Source: Camillea tinctor
Lineage: Eukaryota > Ascomycota > Sordariomycetes > Xylariales > Xylariaceae
Direction of reading: 5' to 3'
Assembly: GCA_022578605.1 (NCBI GenBank)
Contig: MU394057.1
Coordinates: 62,001 to 126,000, forward strand
Length of the DNA: 64,000 bases
The notes beneath the pieces are model-generated. The model did no database searches, had not been told where the DNA came from, and saw only the letters and a program-made list of their open reading frames with translations. Position numbers and translations under genes: made by a program. Shown piece by piece: positions 48,601 through 59,909 of this stretch; position 1 is the stretch's first letter; each line of letters starts with the position of its first letter.

Positions 48601-48727
48601 CAGTCGCGAAGCTGGCGACGATCGTGGAAGCCGACGGAAGAGCCGCCGTAGTGAAGCCGTCATGGACGAGGGCGAAGACCGTATGCGCCGTTTAGAAGCG
48701 GAACGCGAGGGCCGCCGGTGGGACTAA
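45665..48727 (+). CDS. RING-type zinc finger protein with RS/RD-rich C terminus
   Basis: Possible E3 ubiquitin ligase linked to RNA processing. Five exons: 45665-45708, 45766-45875, 45938-46326, 46387-46684, 46746-48727; introns 57, 62, 60 and 61 bp; 940 residues. RING-like region at about residues 20-65: CAIC, then LPCCETAICEKC and SCPVC, followed by SLRTTIRVFLKTEEKKRE. This resembles the RING of Mpe1/RBBP6 proteins, but the DWNN domain and zinc knuckle are absent. The middle is Met/Asn/Gly-rich (NMNMGMNGFNGG), followed by an RGG-type patch (RGNFGYRGRGRGRGFYGG). The last about 300 residues are Arg/Asp/Ser/His-rich, as in splicing or 3'-end-processing factors. Intron 3 (46327-46386) uses a GC donor (CAA then GCAAGT); the GT alternative leads to a stop. 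The exact orthologue is unclear. Confidence 0.82.
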
Positions 48728-49571
48728 CCTCAACGTCGGGTTACTTCCCATGTTTATATTAAAAAAGAAAATTCGCACCTAGGGGAAAAAATTGTTTATG
48801 CTGTTTTTTTAAACATTGAAGTCACCCATTGGTCGAAAAACAATGCGATAGACGATGGGGTTTTGGGAGAATCGGAGAAAGGAGAAAGGAGAAAGGAGAG
48901 AAAGAGGAGAAAGGGACCAACCTGTCAGCATTTTTATTTCATTTCCCCAGTCTGCTGTGACGAGTAAATTTCTCGCAATAGTGGCAGTTGGGCTGTATAT
49001 TGATTCACGGGGATACACAGCTGGCAGGGCATTCAACTTTGGCTTTGTGCTTATACTACGTTCTTTTGGGAGGGATGGTATGGCTGCATTGAAAAAGGAC
49101 TCTGCATCACGGAAAAGCAATCTGCATTCGGTGCGTAACTCTCAAACCCATGGGTTGTGGAACATAGAAAAAGGATTCAGCAAATCCACGTTAATAGAAA
49201 TCCAATGAGATCCATACCAATGAAACCTGAAGCATCTTAATCTTACGCAGTGAGACCCACGACCTTGGGGGAGGGGATGGTGATTGCTGACCCTCGTAAA
49301 GCCGAACTCGTATCAGGCAAGCAACATCTTGCGTAAATTCGGGGTAGTTGGATCCTCTCACATCCTATAAAGACCGACAACTCGCCCACATGGATACAAA
49401 GATATTCAACGACCAGAGAGCATCATTTACATCGTCTGAACTTCTTTAGTTACTAGATCTCTACTGAGGCCTTGAAGCCTTGAGCTATTTATATCCTTTT
49501 ATTTCTACAAATTCCCTCACTAATAAAAATACAAACACTATCCGTACCGCTTCCCTCTCACCTCACCAAAC
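48728..49571. other. Intergenic: RING gene 3' flank and ABM-like gene upstream region
   Basis: Purine-rich GGAGAAA repeat at 48876-48918. No gene recognised. Confidence 0.5.
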
Positions 49572-50285
49572 ATGACCGTAACCGAACTCGCATTCCTCCC
49601 CTCGGCCACTCCGGGCGAGGTGCCCGCCGCCTACCTCCGCGAGGGCACCGCCGCGATCGAAGCCCAAGACCAATGGTGCGCCGAGAACTTTCCCGTCACT
49701 GACACCACCACCAGCACTCCTACGGACCCGGAAGGGGGGAAACCGCACTGGCACCGCGAACGCCGCGGCGCAGCGCTCTACCAGCAGCGCTCGGACGGCG
49801 GCGTCGTGCTCGTCACCGCGCACTGGGCCTCGGTCGAGCAGCACCAGGCCTGGATCGCGAGCCCGGCGAACCAGGGCGTCATGGCGCGGCTCGCGCCCCT
49901 GGTCAGCGCCCAGGACGTCGCGTTCTTCCACGTGCGCGACGCGGAGATGTTCACCCCGCACACGCTCGGGGCGCCGGTGCTGAGCGTCACAAGGGTGCGG
50001 GTGCGGGCCGAGGCGGGGGAGTTCATGGGCCGCTTCGAGAGCGAGAGGGGAAAGGCCCTCGATGAGCTGACCGCGCCGTATAGGCATACCGCTGGCTGGC
50101 GCGTCGAGAGGGTGGAGGGCGCGGCTGAGGGGGAGGAGGAGCTGGTTGTTGTGGGGGGGTGGGAGAGCGAGGAGAGCGCGGGGAGGTGGGAGGAGGGCGG
50201 GGGGAGGGCGTTCGCGGAGAGGTTTGGGGGGCTGATGAGGGAGGTGCTGGGGGTGGATGTGAAGACGTATCGGAGGATCTTGTGA
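49572..50285 (+). CDS. Hypothetical protein, probable tandem ABM/dimeric alpha-beta barrel fold
   Basis: 237 residues, one exon, function unknown. Two halves share the pattern of antibiotic-biosynthesis-monooxygenase-type folds: a beta strand followed by an aromatic-bearing turn and helix. First half: GVVLVTAHWASVEQHQAWIA near residues 76-95. Second half: EELVVVGGWESEESAGRWEE near 190-210, with a fungal-type ending VKTYRRIL. Such proteins are often small-molecule enzymes or heme/quinone-handling factors, but no catalytic residue can be assigned. The gene is strongly GC-rich throughout (78% counted in line 49861-49920), unlike its flanks. The MTVTELAFLP start is the first ATG after a CT-rich leader. 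Confidence 0.65.
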   Translation: MTVTELAFLPSATPGEVPAAYLREGTAAIEAQDQWCAENFPVTDTTTSTPTDPEGGKPHWHRERRGAALYQQRSDGGVVLVTAHWASVEQHQAWIASPANQGVMARLAPLVSAQDVAFFHVRDAEMFTPHTLGAPVLSVTRVRVRAEAGEFMGRFESERGKALDELTAPYRHTAGWRVERVEGAAEGEEELVVVGGWESEESAGRWEEGGGRAFAERFGGLMREVLGVDVKTYRRIL

Positions 50286-50945
50286 TGGGTGATGGGGATA
50301 GAAGTGTAAGTCTGAGCGTCAGGGGTCAGGGGGTTTATAGAGAGAGGTCTTTGCGACGACTTACACGAAAAGTATTTTGGTTCTCAGTTTTAGTTCGGAG
50401 CCCAGGGCTGCCTCTAATAGGTAGTGTAGATAGACCTAAGTGGTAAATTGAAAATTTATAGCATCATAAGTTACAGCACCAGATCTAAGAACATGATTAT
50501 CCTATGGAAGCATTGGAGTCTCAGGTTATGTACGCCGCCGACATCTGATGTAAATTGTGTTTATGCAAAGTCGATATAGAACCTTTCAAGATTGGACCTT
50601 ATTCTAGTGGTACATGCTTGAGAATTCATCATTGTAACTTTATAGCCTTGTGTGGGTAAGTATATGACTGAAGTGATTATAAGGAGACGTGAAGAAGGTA
50701 CCTATACTACGTACCGTTACCGTATGCCAAGGCTTTTAGAGGAACGTGAGGAAGGCAAGTGACGACGTAAAGTGGGTCCCGTTGGAGCTTGGGCCAGGAT
50801 GTAGTACCTTATCCTCGTCTCATATTATGTACAGATACGGGATACTTGACTTGGTATCACTTAAGACATCTGGACTTGACAGCAACCTCCGTCGCACTTA
50901 CAAGTTTTCAACATCGCCTGTGATAACACAATAACTAGTCCCAAT
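50286..50945. other. Intergenic: ABM-like gene 3' flank and PBN1 upstream region
   Basis: Composition returns to AT-rich directly after the ABM-like gene. No gene or repeat recognised. Confidence 0.5.
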
Positions 50946-52571
50946 ATGCGTCAACGAATCACTTTTTTCCACAGACATGAGCATGGCATCGAGCCAACGT
51001 CTCTCAAAATCAAGGGCCGTTCTATATCTGGCCCGGACCTGATAGCTGCTCGCGAACACCGTGTTACTCTATCGCTTGATGAGCTGCCTGTCGAGCTTCA
51101 GGAGCTGCTCCGAGAATCCCACGAGCTTCACATCCGCTGGAGCCCATCGCTCTCCCACGATACGTTGGGCCCCTGGAATTCAAGACTGCCGCCTGGCTTG
51201 CATGTATTCTACACCCCTCAGAATGACGGGGTTGTCGACACGTATGTCCTAAGAGTGTTGCTTGAACCCTCTCAACCTTCACTCCAGCTAACTTTGCTGT
51301 CTATAGTGGCCGCCTATGCGCTATGCTTCAGACTGCATTTGGAGAAATAGACTGTTCCACCACAACCGTAAGTACTATCATCCAGTGCAATGCTCAAATA
51401 AACCCCCTAGGTGATCTATCCTAACTTTGCAAAGGAATCCTTCACGAAGTTGCCGAACGACAGATTCTCCCACTCAACCGCCTTCCAATATTTCCACACT
51501 CTCGATAGTCTGTCGCCCCTCTCGAACTATATCAGCCAGCACGCATGCGCATCTGATGATTCAAAGTGCAAGTCATGGGCCAAAGAGCTTACAAAAGCTG
51601 CCTCTTTCGACTTCTCATACGACACAATATCGCATGTGGTCAAAACTACAGCAGTCTGGCCGGAAGGACGTCAGACATTGTCCATTGACTCTTACCCAGA
51701 TCATAGGACCGAGGTTGGCATCTTGACTCCTGATGCGCCTGCTCGTCTAGAATCATATGAACTCGGTGTGGCGGGCTTGCTTACTGTGTTGGGGGAAGAT
51801 ACGAAGCCGTCCCCGGTCCTGTTCGCCTTTCCCGCGCGGCACAAGGATGCAGACGCGAGCTTCTCCTCTAAGTTCCTTAAACCATTGGGTCTCCACCCCA
51901 CGTTGCAATTGCAGTTCCCTACCAGCAAGCCGCCGATAGATGATGCCTATTGCTCTTTACATGCTTACCTTACCTTGCCGCGAACTATATTTGCTGACAA
52001 GTACCAACTGGACGACGAACTATTCCTCGCATCTAAGAATCTAACTGCATTGCGCTATATCAGCCAGCCGGTTGATCTTGAGGCGCCCGATTATGCTATG
52101 AAGCTTTGGGGTTCATCTGTCCTCCTCGAATTACAACCTCCAAAGAAAGAGAGTAACCAGCCCTGGACAGCAGAGATCCCGCTTCATCTTCGGTATCTAT
52201 CACCCGCCCAGGGTGGATATAGAAGCATTAGCGTCCCTTGGCCGGCAGTGTTCTGGGCTTGCACGGCTGAAGATGGTACCAAGTTCCCGAGCAATCCCTT
52301 TGACAGAATCAATCTAGGTTACGATGGACTCTTTGGCCCCCGGACCCTGTTCTGGCACGTTGATCCGAAGCCGGAAGCGGGAGGTTCTCTCATCCACAAG
52401 GTTCCGGTTCCGGTCCTCGATTTGGATAAATCGGCATGGATCAGCATGGGCACAGCCGCTGTAGTCCTCACCGGGTTTATGTTCGTCGTATGGAAACTAC
52501 TGTCTGTCTATCTCCGGACGGGTTACAGCAGTCAAACATCTAAAAAGGAAGCGGAGAAGAAGAAGCAATAA
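50946..52571 (+). CDS. PBN1: PBN1, subunit of GPI mannosyltransferase I (PIG-X family)
   Basis: ER membrane chaperone-like subunit that stabilises the Gpi14 mannosyltransferase and is also tied to vacuolar protease B maturation in yeast. Exons 50946-51241, 51307-51367 and 51411-52571; introns 65 and 43 bp; 505 residues. It opens MRQRITFFHRHEHGIEPTSL, then VTLSLDELPVELQELLRESH and LHIRWSP, characteristic of fungal Pbn1. The PIG-X lumenal domain follows in exon 3 (VIYPNFAKESF; LHLRYLSPAQGGYRSISVPW, with WPAVFWAC and GYDGLFGPRTLFW after it). One C-terminal transmembrane helix near residues 457-482 (WISMGTAAVVLTGFMFVVWK) precedes a short basic tail, a type I topology. The 43-bp second intron is the shortest in the window. 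A P4H-like gene follows 308 bp downstream. Confidence 0.92.
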
Positions 52572-52879
52572 TCCAACAAATGCATAGCATTGAACTAGGA
52601 GAAGTAGGTGTTGCATAGCGCAGAAGTTACTCTTTAATGTACCTAGGTAGCGTTATACTATATACGTAAGCTTGGAATATGGCCCCATACCCTATATAGA
52701 CTTTTTTCTATGATTGGCCCATATATGATCTGATCCGACAAGGTCCCCACCCATAGTGAATGAAGCCAGGTTGAAGAGCTCTCAGGAACATGTCTCGGTT
52801 GCATGTATATATCTGATCATCGAAACTAAAGCTCTTAAAACATCACCTATACATACCTAGGTTACATGAAGATGCCACT
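52572..52879. other. Short intergenic spacer between PBN1 and the P4H-like gene
   Basis: 308 bp. Contains a perfect TACCTAGGTA palindrome at 52640-52649 and a near match at 52855-52862. The P4H-like promoter should lie here. Confidence 0.5.
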
Positions 52880-53991
52880 ATGTTTTCTTTTATCGTAGGG
52901 GGAATTGCTTTCCTGCTCGTATTCTACAACCCGATTGTCCAGTATCTGTCTCGGGGAGGAGACCCAGTCCGGCTACCCCGAACCCCTCGCCCTCGCATCA
53001 ATGAGTCTCTGTTGGCGCTCGACGCAGCAAATGAGACATTGTCCCTCGCACACTGCCCTCCGGATGCTTATGCCGTGCATATCCTGTCCAAGGCACCTCT
53101 AGTGATCTATATTGAGAATTTCATCTCGGAGGACGAGAGGGCGCATCTTCTAGAGATTAGGTATGTTTATCTGCCTATCCACTATCCATCTATTCAAACC
53201 CCCATTCTAGCTCTCCCTCTTTTTTAAAATGCCTTAGTTTTTAGAATTCGTTACTTTTTTATTTATTTATTGTTCATGTCTATAAACATTCGTAATTTTT
53301 ATATATATGTACCTCTTATAGCTTTTTTTTTAAACTAACCTGAGACGGAAAAAAAAAAAGCGAGCCGCTATTCGAGCCATCGACCATCACCAACGACGGC
53401 AATTCGACGGTGCGCAACGCCACGATCCGCGACTCGGAAGTGGCGCTGATCCCGCGCACCGACGCGGTGCGGTGCGTCGAGGCGCGGGCCAAGGCCTTCC
53501 AGGGCTGGCGCGACGACCTGTGGATCGAGCGCCTGCGCACGCAGCGCTACGGCACCGACCAGCACTACGCGCACCACTTCGACTGGGGCTCCGGGGCCCG
53601 CGGCTGGGGCCGGGTCAGCAGCTTCATGGCCTGGGTGCAGGTCGACGGCGGGGGGTTCGAGGGCGGCGGCACCGAGTTCCCCCGACTGCCGCGCGCCGGC
53701 CCCGACGAGCCGTGGTGCCGCTGGGTCGAGTGCCCCCCTGAGACAAGGCGGGGGGAGGATGATGATGATGATGGGGGTGGTGGTGCATCCGTGCTGAGGG
53801 AGAAGAAGAAAGACGGTGAGCCTGTCATGGGAGTCACGTTCAGGCCCGTCGCGGGCAATGCCGTGTTCTGGGAAAACTTCCGGCCTGATGGGACGGGCCG
53901 CGGGTGGGAGGAGACGTGGCACGCTGGACTGCCGGTCAGACGGGGTACCAAAGTTGGCTTGAACATCTGGAGCTGGGGTCGGCTTAGTTGA
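52880..53991 (+). CDS. Prolyl 4-hydroxylase-like Fe(II)/2-oxoglutarate oxygenase
   Basis: Predicted ER/Golgi membrane-anchored oxygenase. Exons 52880-53160 and 53361-53991; 303 residues. Residues 3-23 form a signal anchor (FSFIVGGIAFLLVFYNPIV). PLVIYIENFISEDERAHLLE is the usual start of the P4H domain. Iron ligands are H166 and D168 (HHFDWGSG) and distal H281 (TWHAGLPV); K291 in RRGTKVGLNIW should bind 2-oxoglutarate. Splicing of the 200-bp T-rich intron gives LEISEPLFEPSTITNDG, which keeps the family pattern. An upstream ATG at 52866 is out of frame and soon stops. Exon 2 is far more GC-rich than exon 1 and the intron (68% counted in line 53521-53580). A poly-Asp/Gly insert (about residues 227-238) interrupts the domain between the HxD and the distal His. 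Substrate unknown. Confidence 0.88.
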
Positions 53992-56390
53992 ACGATGATT
54001 TTTTTTTGGATTTTTTTTTTCGGTGTCTGGCCTAAGAGCAGGTATGTAGATAGTGTTAGATTGGAGACAATACCTTAGTATATACCTATAGACCTTAAAA
54101 AGAAGTATCAAATAAGTAAGGAGGTGACTATAAATCCAACGGGTGCCGGTGCATCTCGACCGGGAGGACTTGGCATCTAAGCCTGTGTAACCAGGGAGCA
54201 ATCAGAGCCAGGTGCTTGGTACCTTGGGTTAACTCTGTGTGGTAAGGTCTCTTTCGTGGGCCTGCAGCCATGGCCACCAACGTGACTTGGACTGAATAAT
54301 TGATTTGTCTGTTCGGACCCGAGCTTGCTATGAATTACCATGAGTTGATGATAAATTGTTGACGATGATAATATCATCTTTTTCTTTTTCCTTCCTTGTT
54401 TTTTTTTCTTCTTTTTTTCCCTACTCAATGTATACTTAATACGAAGCTTGCTTAGTCTATAATGTAGTACTAAGTATAATCTTAATCTCGATTTCCCGGA
54501 TCAGGAATTCCCATACTGGCAACGGCTCATTGGCGTGGTTAGATATCTTTAAACCATGGAAGTGGCCATCTCTTGCCCTATGTGCAACCGAACTTTTTAA
54601 ACGAACCACAGTTGCGGGGTCATTCTGCAGATGGTACCTGTAGAGTCAGGATCATCACGCCTCCTTCTATTGGCTGTCAGTGGGGGAGGGGGTAACACAG
54701 CATCTACACTAAGTAGGTAATACCTACCTACCTAACCTTTAATGTTGGGGCTTCCATCTATTTGTTATATAACTAGTGCAGTATTAAAGCTACGCATCGA
54801 CCTAAAGTTTTACGAGGCGGACCTAGAGACTACGTACATAGCGGACACACATACATTGATACTAGACAAACCTAGCACAACACAGACTACCGTCGTCACG
54901 GTGTGTAAGTTAAACCCGCGAATAGTACTGACCAAACCCTCCATCAATTACAAATCCCTTCCTTTTTCCCACCCACACCACAGCTGCACACCTCGGCGAG
55001 ATATAGCTAGATCTTACTAGGTTTTACCCTACTATTAGGTAGCCTCATCCACAGTTCAACCCGCCAAGGCTTGTTAGTTCGGCGAATTTTCTCTGTTCGG
55101 GATCGTTTATGTCATTGGGGGAATGGGGGGCGAAGATGGAATTGGGGGTTTTGATGTCTAAGGGTTGAAGGGGAGGGTATGTGTATCAAAGACGGGATCT
55201 TCTCCCGGCTCCAGTGTAGTGTAGTACTTAAGTTAGTAGTCCCTGTTCCCTAGAGAGTACCTGAGTACATTGCATGGGAAACCGGTTGAAGAGCTTCTGA
55301 GAAGCTGAACAACCTACTCCTCAACTCTTTTTTAGTTCCTCTGCAGGTGCCTACCGACCAATCAGAAGCTCTGTAGCCCTACCCCCCATGACTGCAACAG
55401 GGACGATGTCGCCATCGAAAGACTTGGTTAGAACAGAACATCAATACACCACTCAGATATCAACCTACATATACTACATATACTACATATTGATCCAAGT
55501 ATAGGTATGTATACATCCTCCCGACATGTTTTATTTTAGTTTTTTTACGAAGTGATCAGACTCAACCAACAAATTTGCTGGCCCGTGCCTTAATAGCTAA
55601 TAATTATCCAAGAAGTGCGATCCGCAAACCTTTGCTTCTAGGTACCTTTACCTAGGTAGGTAGGTGAGTTAGGGGGTTTTTATATTGATTTGCCTCTAAA
55701 TTGTTTGGTCCCGGTTATTGAGTAACGCGAGCATGACGTTAACGTAAGGGCATAAGGGATTGCAAATGTCTTTCCCGAGTGTAAAATACACCAGAAAGGT
55801 ACATTACTCCATGGCTAAGTCAACCCGACCTCGGTAGGGAGGCGCGGTTATAGATATACATAGTTAAGTATGTAGGTACATACCTTGCTCAGTAGCAGTA
55901 CATCCCCCCGTGGGCTTACAACTGGGCCAGAACCTTTTCCCTTCATATTAGGTGCACAGCATGTATGTATGTATGTAAGTAGGTAGGTACTTCCATAGAA
56001 GTAGTTCTCAAGCCGTCACAAGCCACCGTCCGTCGTGCCTGCTCCCTACCTGGGTACCTCTTCCCTCCCCGTCCCTATAAGTGTGAGAAAGTTCTCAGGT
56101 AAACTCTCTCTTCTATAGCTTTCTCTCTCTTCTTCTTCTTCTTCTCCTCTTTCCAATCCCATCTTCAGCTCTTCTAGCAAAACATCAGCAAGTAATCCAT
56201 CCCACTACATCCCGTAGATGCGACAGGAGCATTATTCGATGAATTCTTACATCAACTATTTCTTACGTGGTGCGCTATAAGCAAGTGTGGGAACAAAGTT
56301 TACCGTTAGACTCGTTGAATACCTATTGTCCAATTTACCGCAACGATTGCAACATCGCCCCGGTCACAATTCTGTCTCACCCACTTGACC
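53992..56390. other. Gene-free interval
   Basis: About 2.4 kb with no recognised gene. Has a perfect TACCTAGGTA at 55649-55658 within TAGGTA-rich DNA, TACATA repeats near 55468-55490, TATG repeats near 55961-55977, and a CT-rich tract (56105-56155) likely in the leader or promoter of the downstream gene. Confidence 0.5.
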
Positions 56391-58209
56391 ATGTCTGGAA
56401 AACCAGTCTTCGTGGCCACGCACCCTCGTGCATGTTCTACCGCCTTTGAACGGGTAAATCATCTCTAATCCACTTTCCCGGAACCAAGATCTGTTGTCGA
56501 TCGATGCTAATCTGGCATAATGATATGCTTGCCGTCGCCTGCAGGTTTTCATGACTCGCCGGGATACTCTGCAGTGTGCCCATGAACCCTTTGGTGACAG
56601 CTTCTACTATGGCCCCGAGAGGCTTAGTGAACGTTATGCCAACGACGAGAGTGCCAGAGAGAGCAGTGGGTTCTCGAAGACCACTTACCAGGACGTATTG
56701 GATCGCCTTAAGCAAGATGGCAATGAGGTTCGATCCCCCCTTGTCCCCCCTTGTCCGTTTTCATTCTCCATGAACCTTCAATTCTCCCTCTCAGCCTGCA
56801 TTTCCCTCAGTATTGACTACTCACTACAAAATCACCTTTGATGTGTTGTTATGAGTAGCTCTTACATCCCTAATCGCAAGTGCGAGCTCGTTACCCCATC
56901 ATAGGCTCTGCCATTAGAAAAGGCAAAGAAAACCGAGCATTCTCCCCTAGTTCAGCAGATGTGTGAGACTAGAGAAAATTTTCACTACCCCCTCTTTTAT
57001 TGGTACATCGTGACCCATTCTTCATGGTGTTTAGGGGGGGGGGGGAGAAAAAACCTTCAACCGGGATAACTTCAAGCTGGGATGCCAATAAACCCAATAC
57101 GAAGGCTCTTCTCTCCATACATCTCTTTTTTCGTGTTAGAATAGTCACCTTGTTGTCAAAAGTGCCATCTTTCATTTTGCTTTTAGTTATTATGGACAAA
57201 GCACTAGTCTTTCCCGCTGTTGAGCCCAGTCAGGGACCAAATGCTCACCGATTCCTATAGGGAAAGCGTGTCTTCATCAAGGACATGGCTTATTACTTGA
57301 TGCCTCCGGATAGCAAGCAGCCAGCTCTCGCTCCATCTTTGATCATGGGAAAACTCAACGGATCGAAGAATGGTGAGAGTCATGTTAATGGTGTTGATGG
57401 AGCTAATGGTGTCAACAACCATGTCAATGGCGTCAACGGCACTAATGGCGTGAATGGTACCAACGGTATCAATGGCCATAAGCGAAAGGGCTCTGATGGA
57501 ACTGGAAACCCCACTGTCGTTCCCTTAGATATATTGAAGCAGTTCCACTGGACATTCCTTATCCGCCATCCCAGGCGAGGTATCCCCTCGTACTACCGTT
57601 GTTGCATCCCGCCTCTGAACGAGGTCACTGGATTCAGTCATTTCATGCCAAATGAAGCTGGATACCTAGAGCTTCGTCGATTGTTCGACTACTTGCGAGA
57701 GCAAAAAATTGTCGGTCCGTCGATGGCGGGCGAAACCAATGGAAACGAAAAGAATGATGATATTACCATCACGGTCATTGATGCTGACGACCTCCTTGAT
57801 CATCCCGAGCCAGTTATTCACGCCTTTTGTAGAGAGACTGGAATCCCATTCACCCCAGATATGCTGAACTGGGACGACGAAGAGAACCAGAAATACGTCT
57901 CGGATTCGTTTGCTAAATGGATTGGCTTCCACAACGATGCCATCCACAGCAAATCCCTATCCGCAAGAACTCAAGCCCATGTAAGCACATACCCCATCTC
58001 CCATCGATCAATTTGAAATCACAATTTTGCAATCATTTTCACTACAGCTGCTGACCGTTGTGGGTATTTAGAAAACTGTCACCGACGAGTCTGAAAATGA
58101 GGAATGGCGACAGAAGTATGGAGAGGAGGGCCAGAAGATCATCCGGGCTTGTGTGGACGAAAATGTTCCGCACTACGAATACCTAAAGTCTTTTGCCCTC
58201 AAGTTCTAA
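56391..58209 (+). CDS. Sulfotransferase-like P-loop protein
   Basis: Function uncertain. Exons 56391-56453, 56545-56727, 57261-57980 and 58072-58209 give 367 residues. The N terminus (MSGKPVFVATHPRACSTAFE) matches the nucleotide/PAPS-binding start of fungal sulfotransferase-like P-loop proteins; KRVFIKDMAYYL and FHWTFLIRHPRRGIPSYYR are the equivalent of the 3'-phosphate-binding strand and helix. DITITVIDADDLLDHPEPVI and the Trp-containing C terminus complete the fold. Residues about 123-155 are an inserted Asn-Gly-Val/Thr repeat. Introns are 91, 533 and 91 bp; the second is unusually long and has a weak donor (GTTCGA), yet frame requires acceptor CTATAG at 57260 because an in-frame stop precedes it. 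A missed small exon is possible. Enzymatic activity is unproven. Confidence 0.75.
57381..57478 (+). repeat. In-frame coding repeat for Asn-Gly-Val/Thr
   Basis: About ten degenerate copies of AATGGYGTY-like 9-nt/6-nt units encode NGV, NGT and NGI triplets inside the sulfotransferase-like protein. Seen directly. Confidence 0.8.
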
Positions 58210-58556
58210 GGGGCTTCGATACTGCCTGTGCTGGTTTGGGATTGTCATTTTCTGGTAGGATACATGGCTCGTACTTAAATATACGGTGATGTCCCTCGAT
58301 CTTCTCTCAAATAACATAGGACAAGATAGGGACACCCCGAGTACGCGCAGCTTGAAAGAAAGCTGTGTAGATACATTGTAGCTTTTTTTTTTTTTAGTTT
58401 AGCTTTAGTTTTCCTCTCACACACACGTACACATTCTCTCTTTCTCTCATGAGACTAAATGCAATAATTGGTCACATCAGAATGATGCTTTAAGCTTCCT
58501 GCCTTTGCCGTTCCTAGCACGCCTCTCCTCCCTTTCTTGTACCTTTCATCTCGCCT
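58210..58556. other. Convergent 3' region
   Basis: 347 bp between the stop codons of the sulfotransferase-like gene and mL67/MHR1; T-run at 58383-58396. Nothing else seen. Confidence 0.5.
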
Positions 58557-59909
58557 CTAGTAATTTTGTTCCATTTCCCTGGGCACGGGTTCTTCAGCTT
58601 CTTTACTCTGGGCCCTCTTGCGCTCGGCTTTCAGGGCTTTCCGTATTGACTTGGGAGACTCGGGAGGACCTATGCCCCCAACACGGATCGGCGCTAACTG
58701 GGCTTCGTCGAAGAGATGGTGTGACACGTTCTCCGGCCAGCTCTCGGCGAACTTGCGGTCCTCCTCGTTAGTCCAAAAGATCTGCGTCTTGATCAGGTGG
58801 CCCACGGTGCCGTCGGGCTTGGTGACCTCGACTTGGTCATCTTCGGCGACCTGGGCGACCTCCTTGCCCTCGGCCTCGAGCTCGGCAATGGCGGCGGCGT
58901 CGGGGACCCAGATCTTGTTGCCCTTGCCGATGCCGCTGAGCACGGCGGCCATGTCGGCGACGGCGTTGGCCTTCTGGTCGTTGAGAACCTGGCCCCGCTC
59001 CTTCAGCGTCCAGGGACGCTTCGTGTCCGGGTCGTAGAAGATGCTGTCGTCCCACGAGAACTCATGCAGCTTCTTGCACTCGCGCAGCCGCGAGAACACG
59101 GACCGGCCCACCAGCCCCAGTCCCTCCGGGAACTGTATCATGGCCATGGGCCGCCAGTAGTCCTTGCGCAGCTTCGCGGGCTTGAGCTTCTTCCCCTTGA
59201 AGGAGATCTGGCGGAGGGCTTTGAGGGCCTGGATTTGGGGAGGGGAGGGTTAGCTTTGCTGGACTGTAGTATACGTCTTTGCTCATTTTTTTCTTTTCTT
59301 TTTTTTTTCTATGGCTTCTTTTGGGGGCTTTATTTCTAGAAGGGGGGTTGGATAGGTAGGTAGAAGAAAAGTACAAAAATAGTAAGACAGTAAAAGGAAA
59401 GGAGAAGAAATTAAAATTCTTTCTATACTGTTATAACGCACCTTGAGCACCGGATCGTGAGAGTACGCCGTCAGGCCGTGGAGGAAGTGACAGAAGACGT
59501 AAATCTTCTCGCCGTGGCCGGGCGCAAAGACTGGATGGACCTTTGTGGCCTGGCGGGCCTTCTTCGCCGCCTTCTTCGCCTCCTTCTTCTCCTTCCTCTG
59601 CGCCTTTAACTCCTGTTTCCTCTGCCTCTTAATCTCCTCGGGGGTCAGCGGTTCCGCGGCCGGCGTCGTCGTCGTTGTCGCATCTGTCACATCACCAACC
59701 TCAGGAGCAGTAGCAGCAGCTGTTGCTCCTGCTGCTACTACCACCGGTGGTTCATTCGGTATAGCCGACGTTGTCGCAGTGGCAGCGGCAGCGGCAGCAG
59801 TTGTTTGGTTGAACCGTATGCTCGTCCGCGAAAGGCCGGTGGCGGCGCTGGCGCGGATGGACGACAACCGGCCCAATTGAGCTATTATGGGCCTCAAACG
59901 GAGGGCCAT
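58557..59909 (-). CDS. MHR1: Mitochondrial large-subunit ribosomal protein mL67 / MHR1-like
   Basis: Fungal mL67 (yeast Mhr1/Mrpl67) is a mitoribosomal protein also tied to mtDNA recombination. Exons 59909-59442 and 59228-58557; 213-bp intron with donor GTGCGT; 379 residues. A basic presequence (MALRLRPIIAQLGRLSSIRA) is followed by an Ala/Thr-rich stretch, a Lys/Arg-rich coiled coil (RKQELKAQRKEKKEAKK), then HGEKIYVFCHFLHGLTAYS. The intron joins DPVLK to ALRQISFKGKKLKPAKLRKD, with YWRPMAMIQFP next; this is the mL67-type core. NDQKANAVADMAAVLSGIGK and FAESWPENVSHHLFDE follow. Recognition is from core motifs by memory, so moderate confidence. Exon 2 is GC-rich (68% counted in line 58861-58920). 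Divergent from HSP104 across 1258 bp. Confidence 0.75.
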
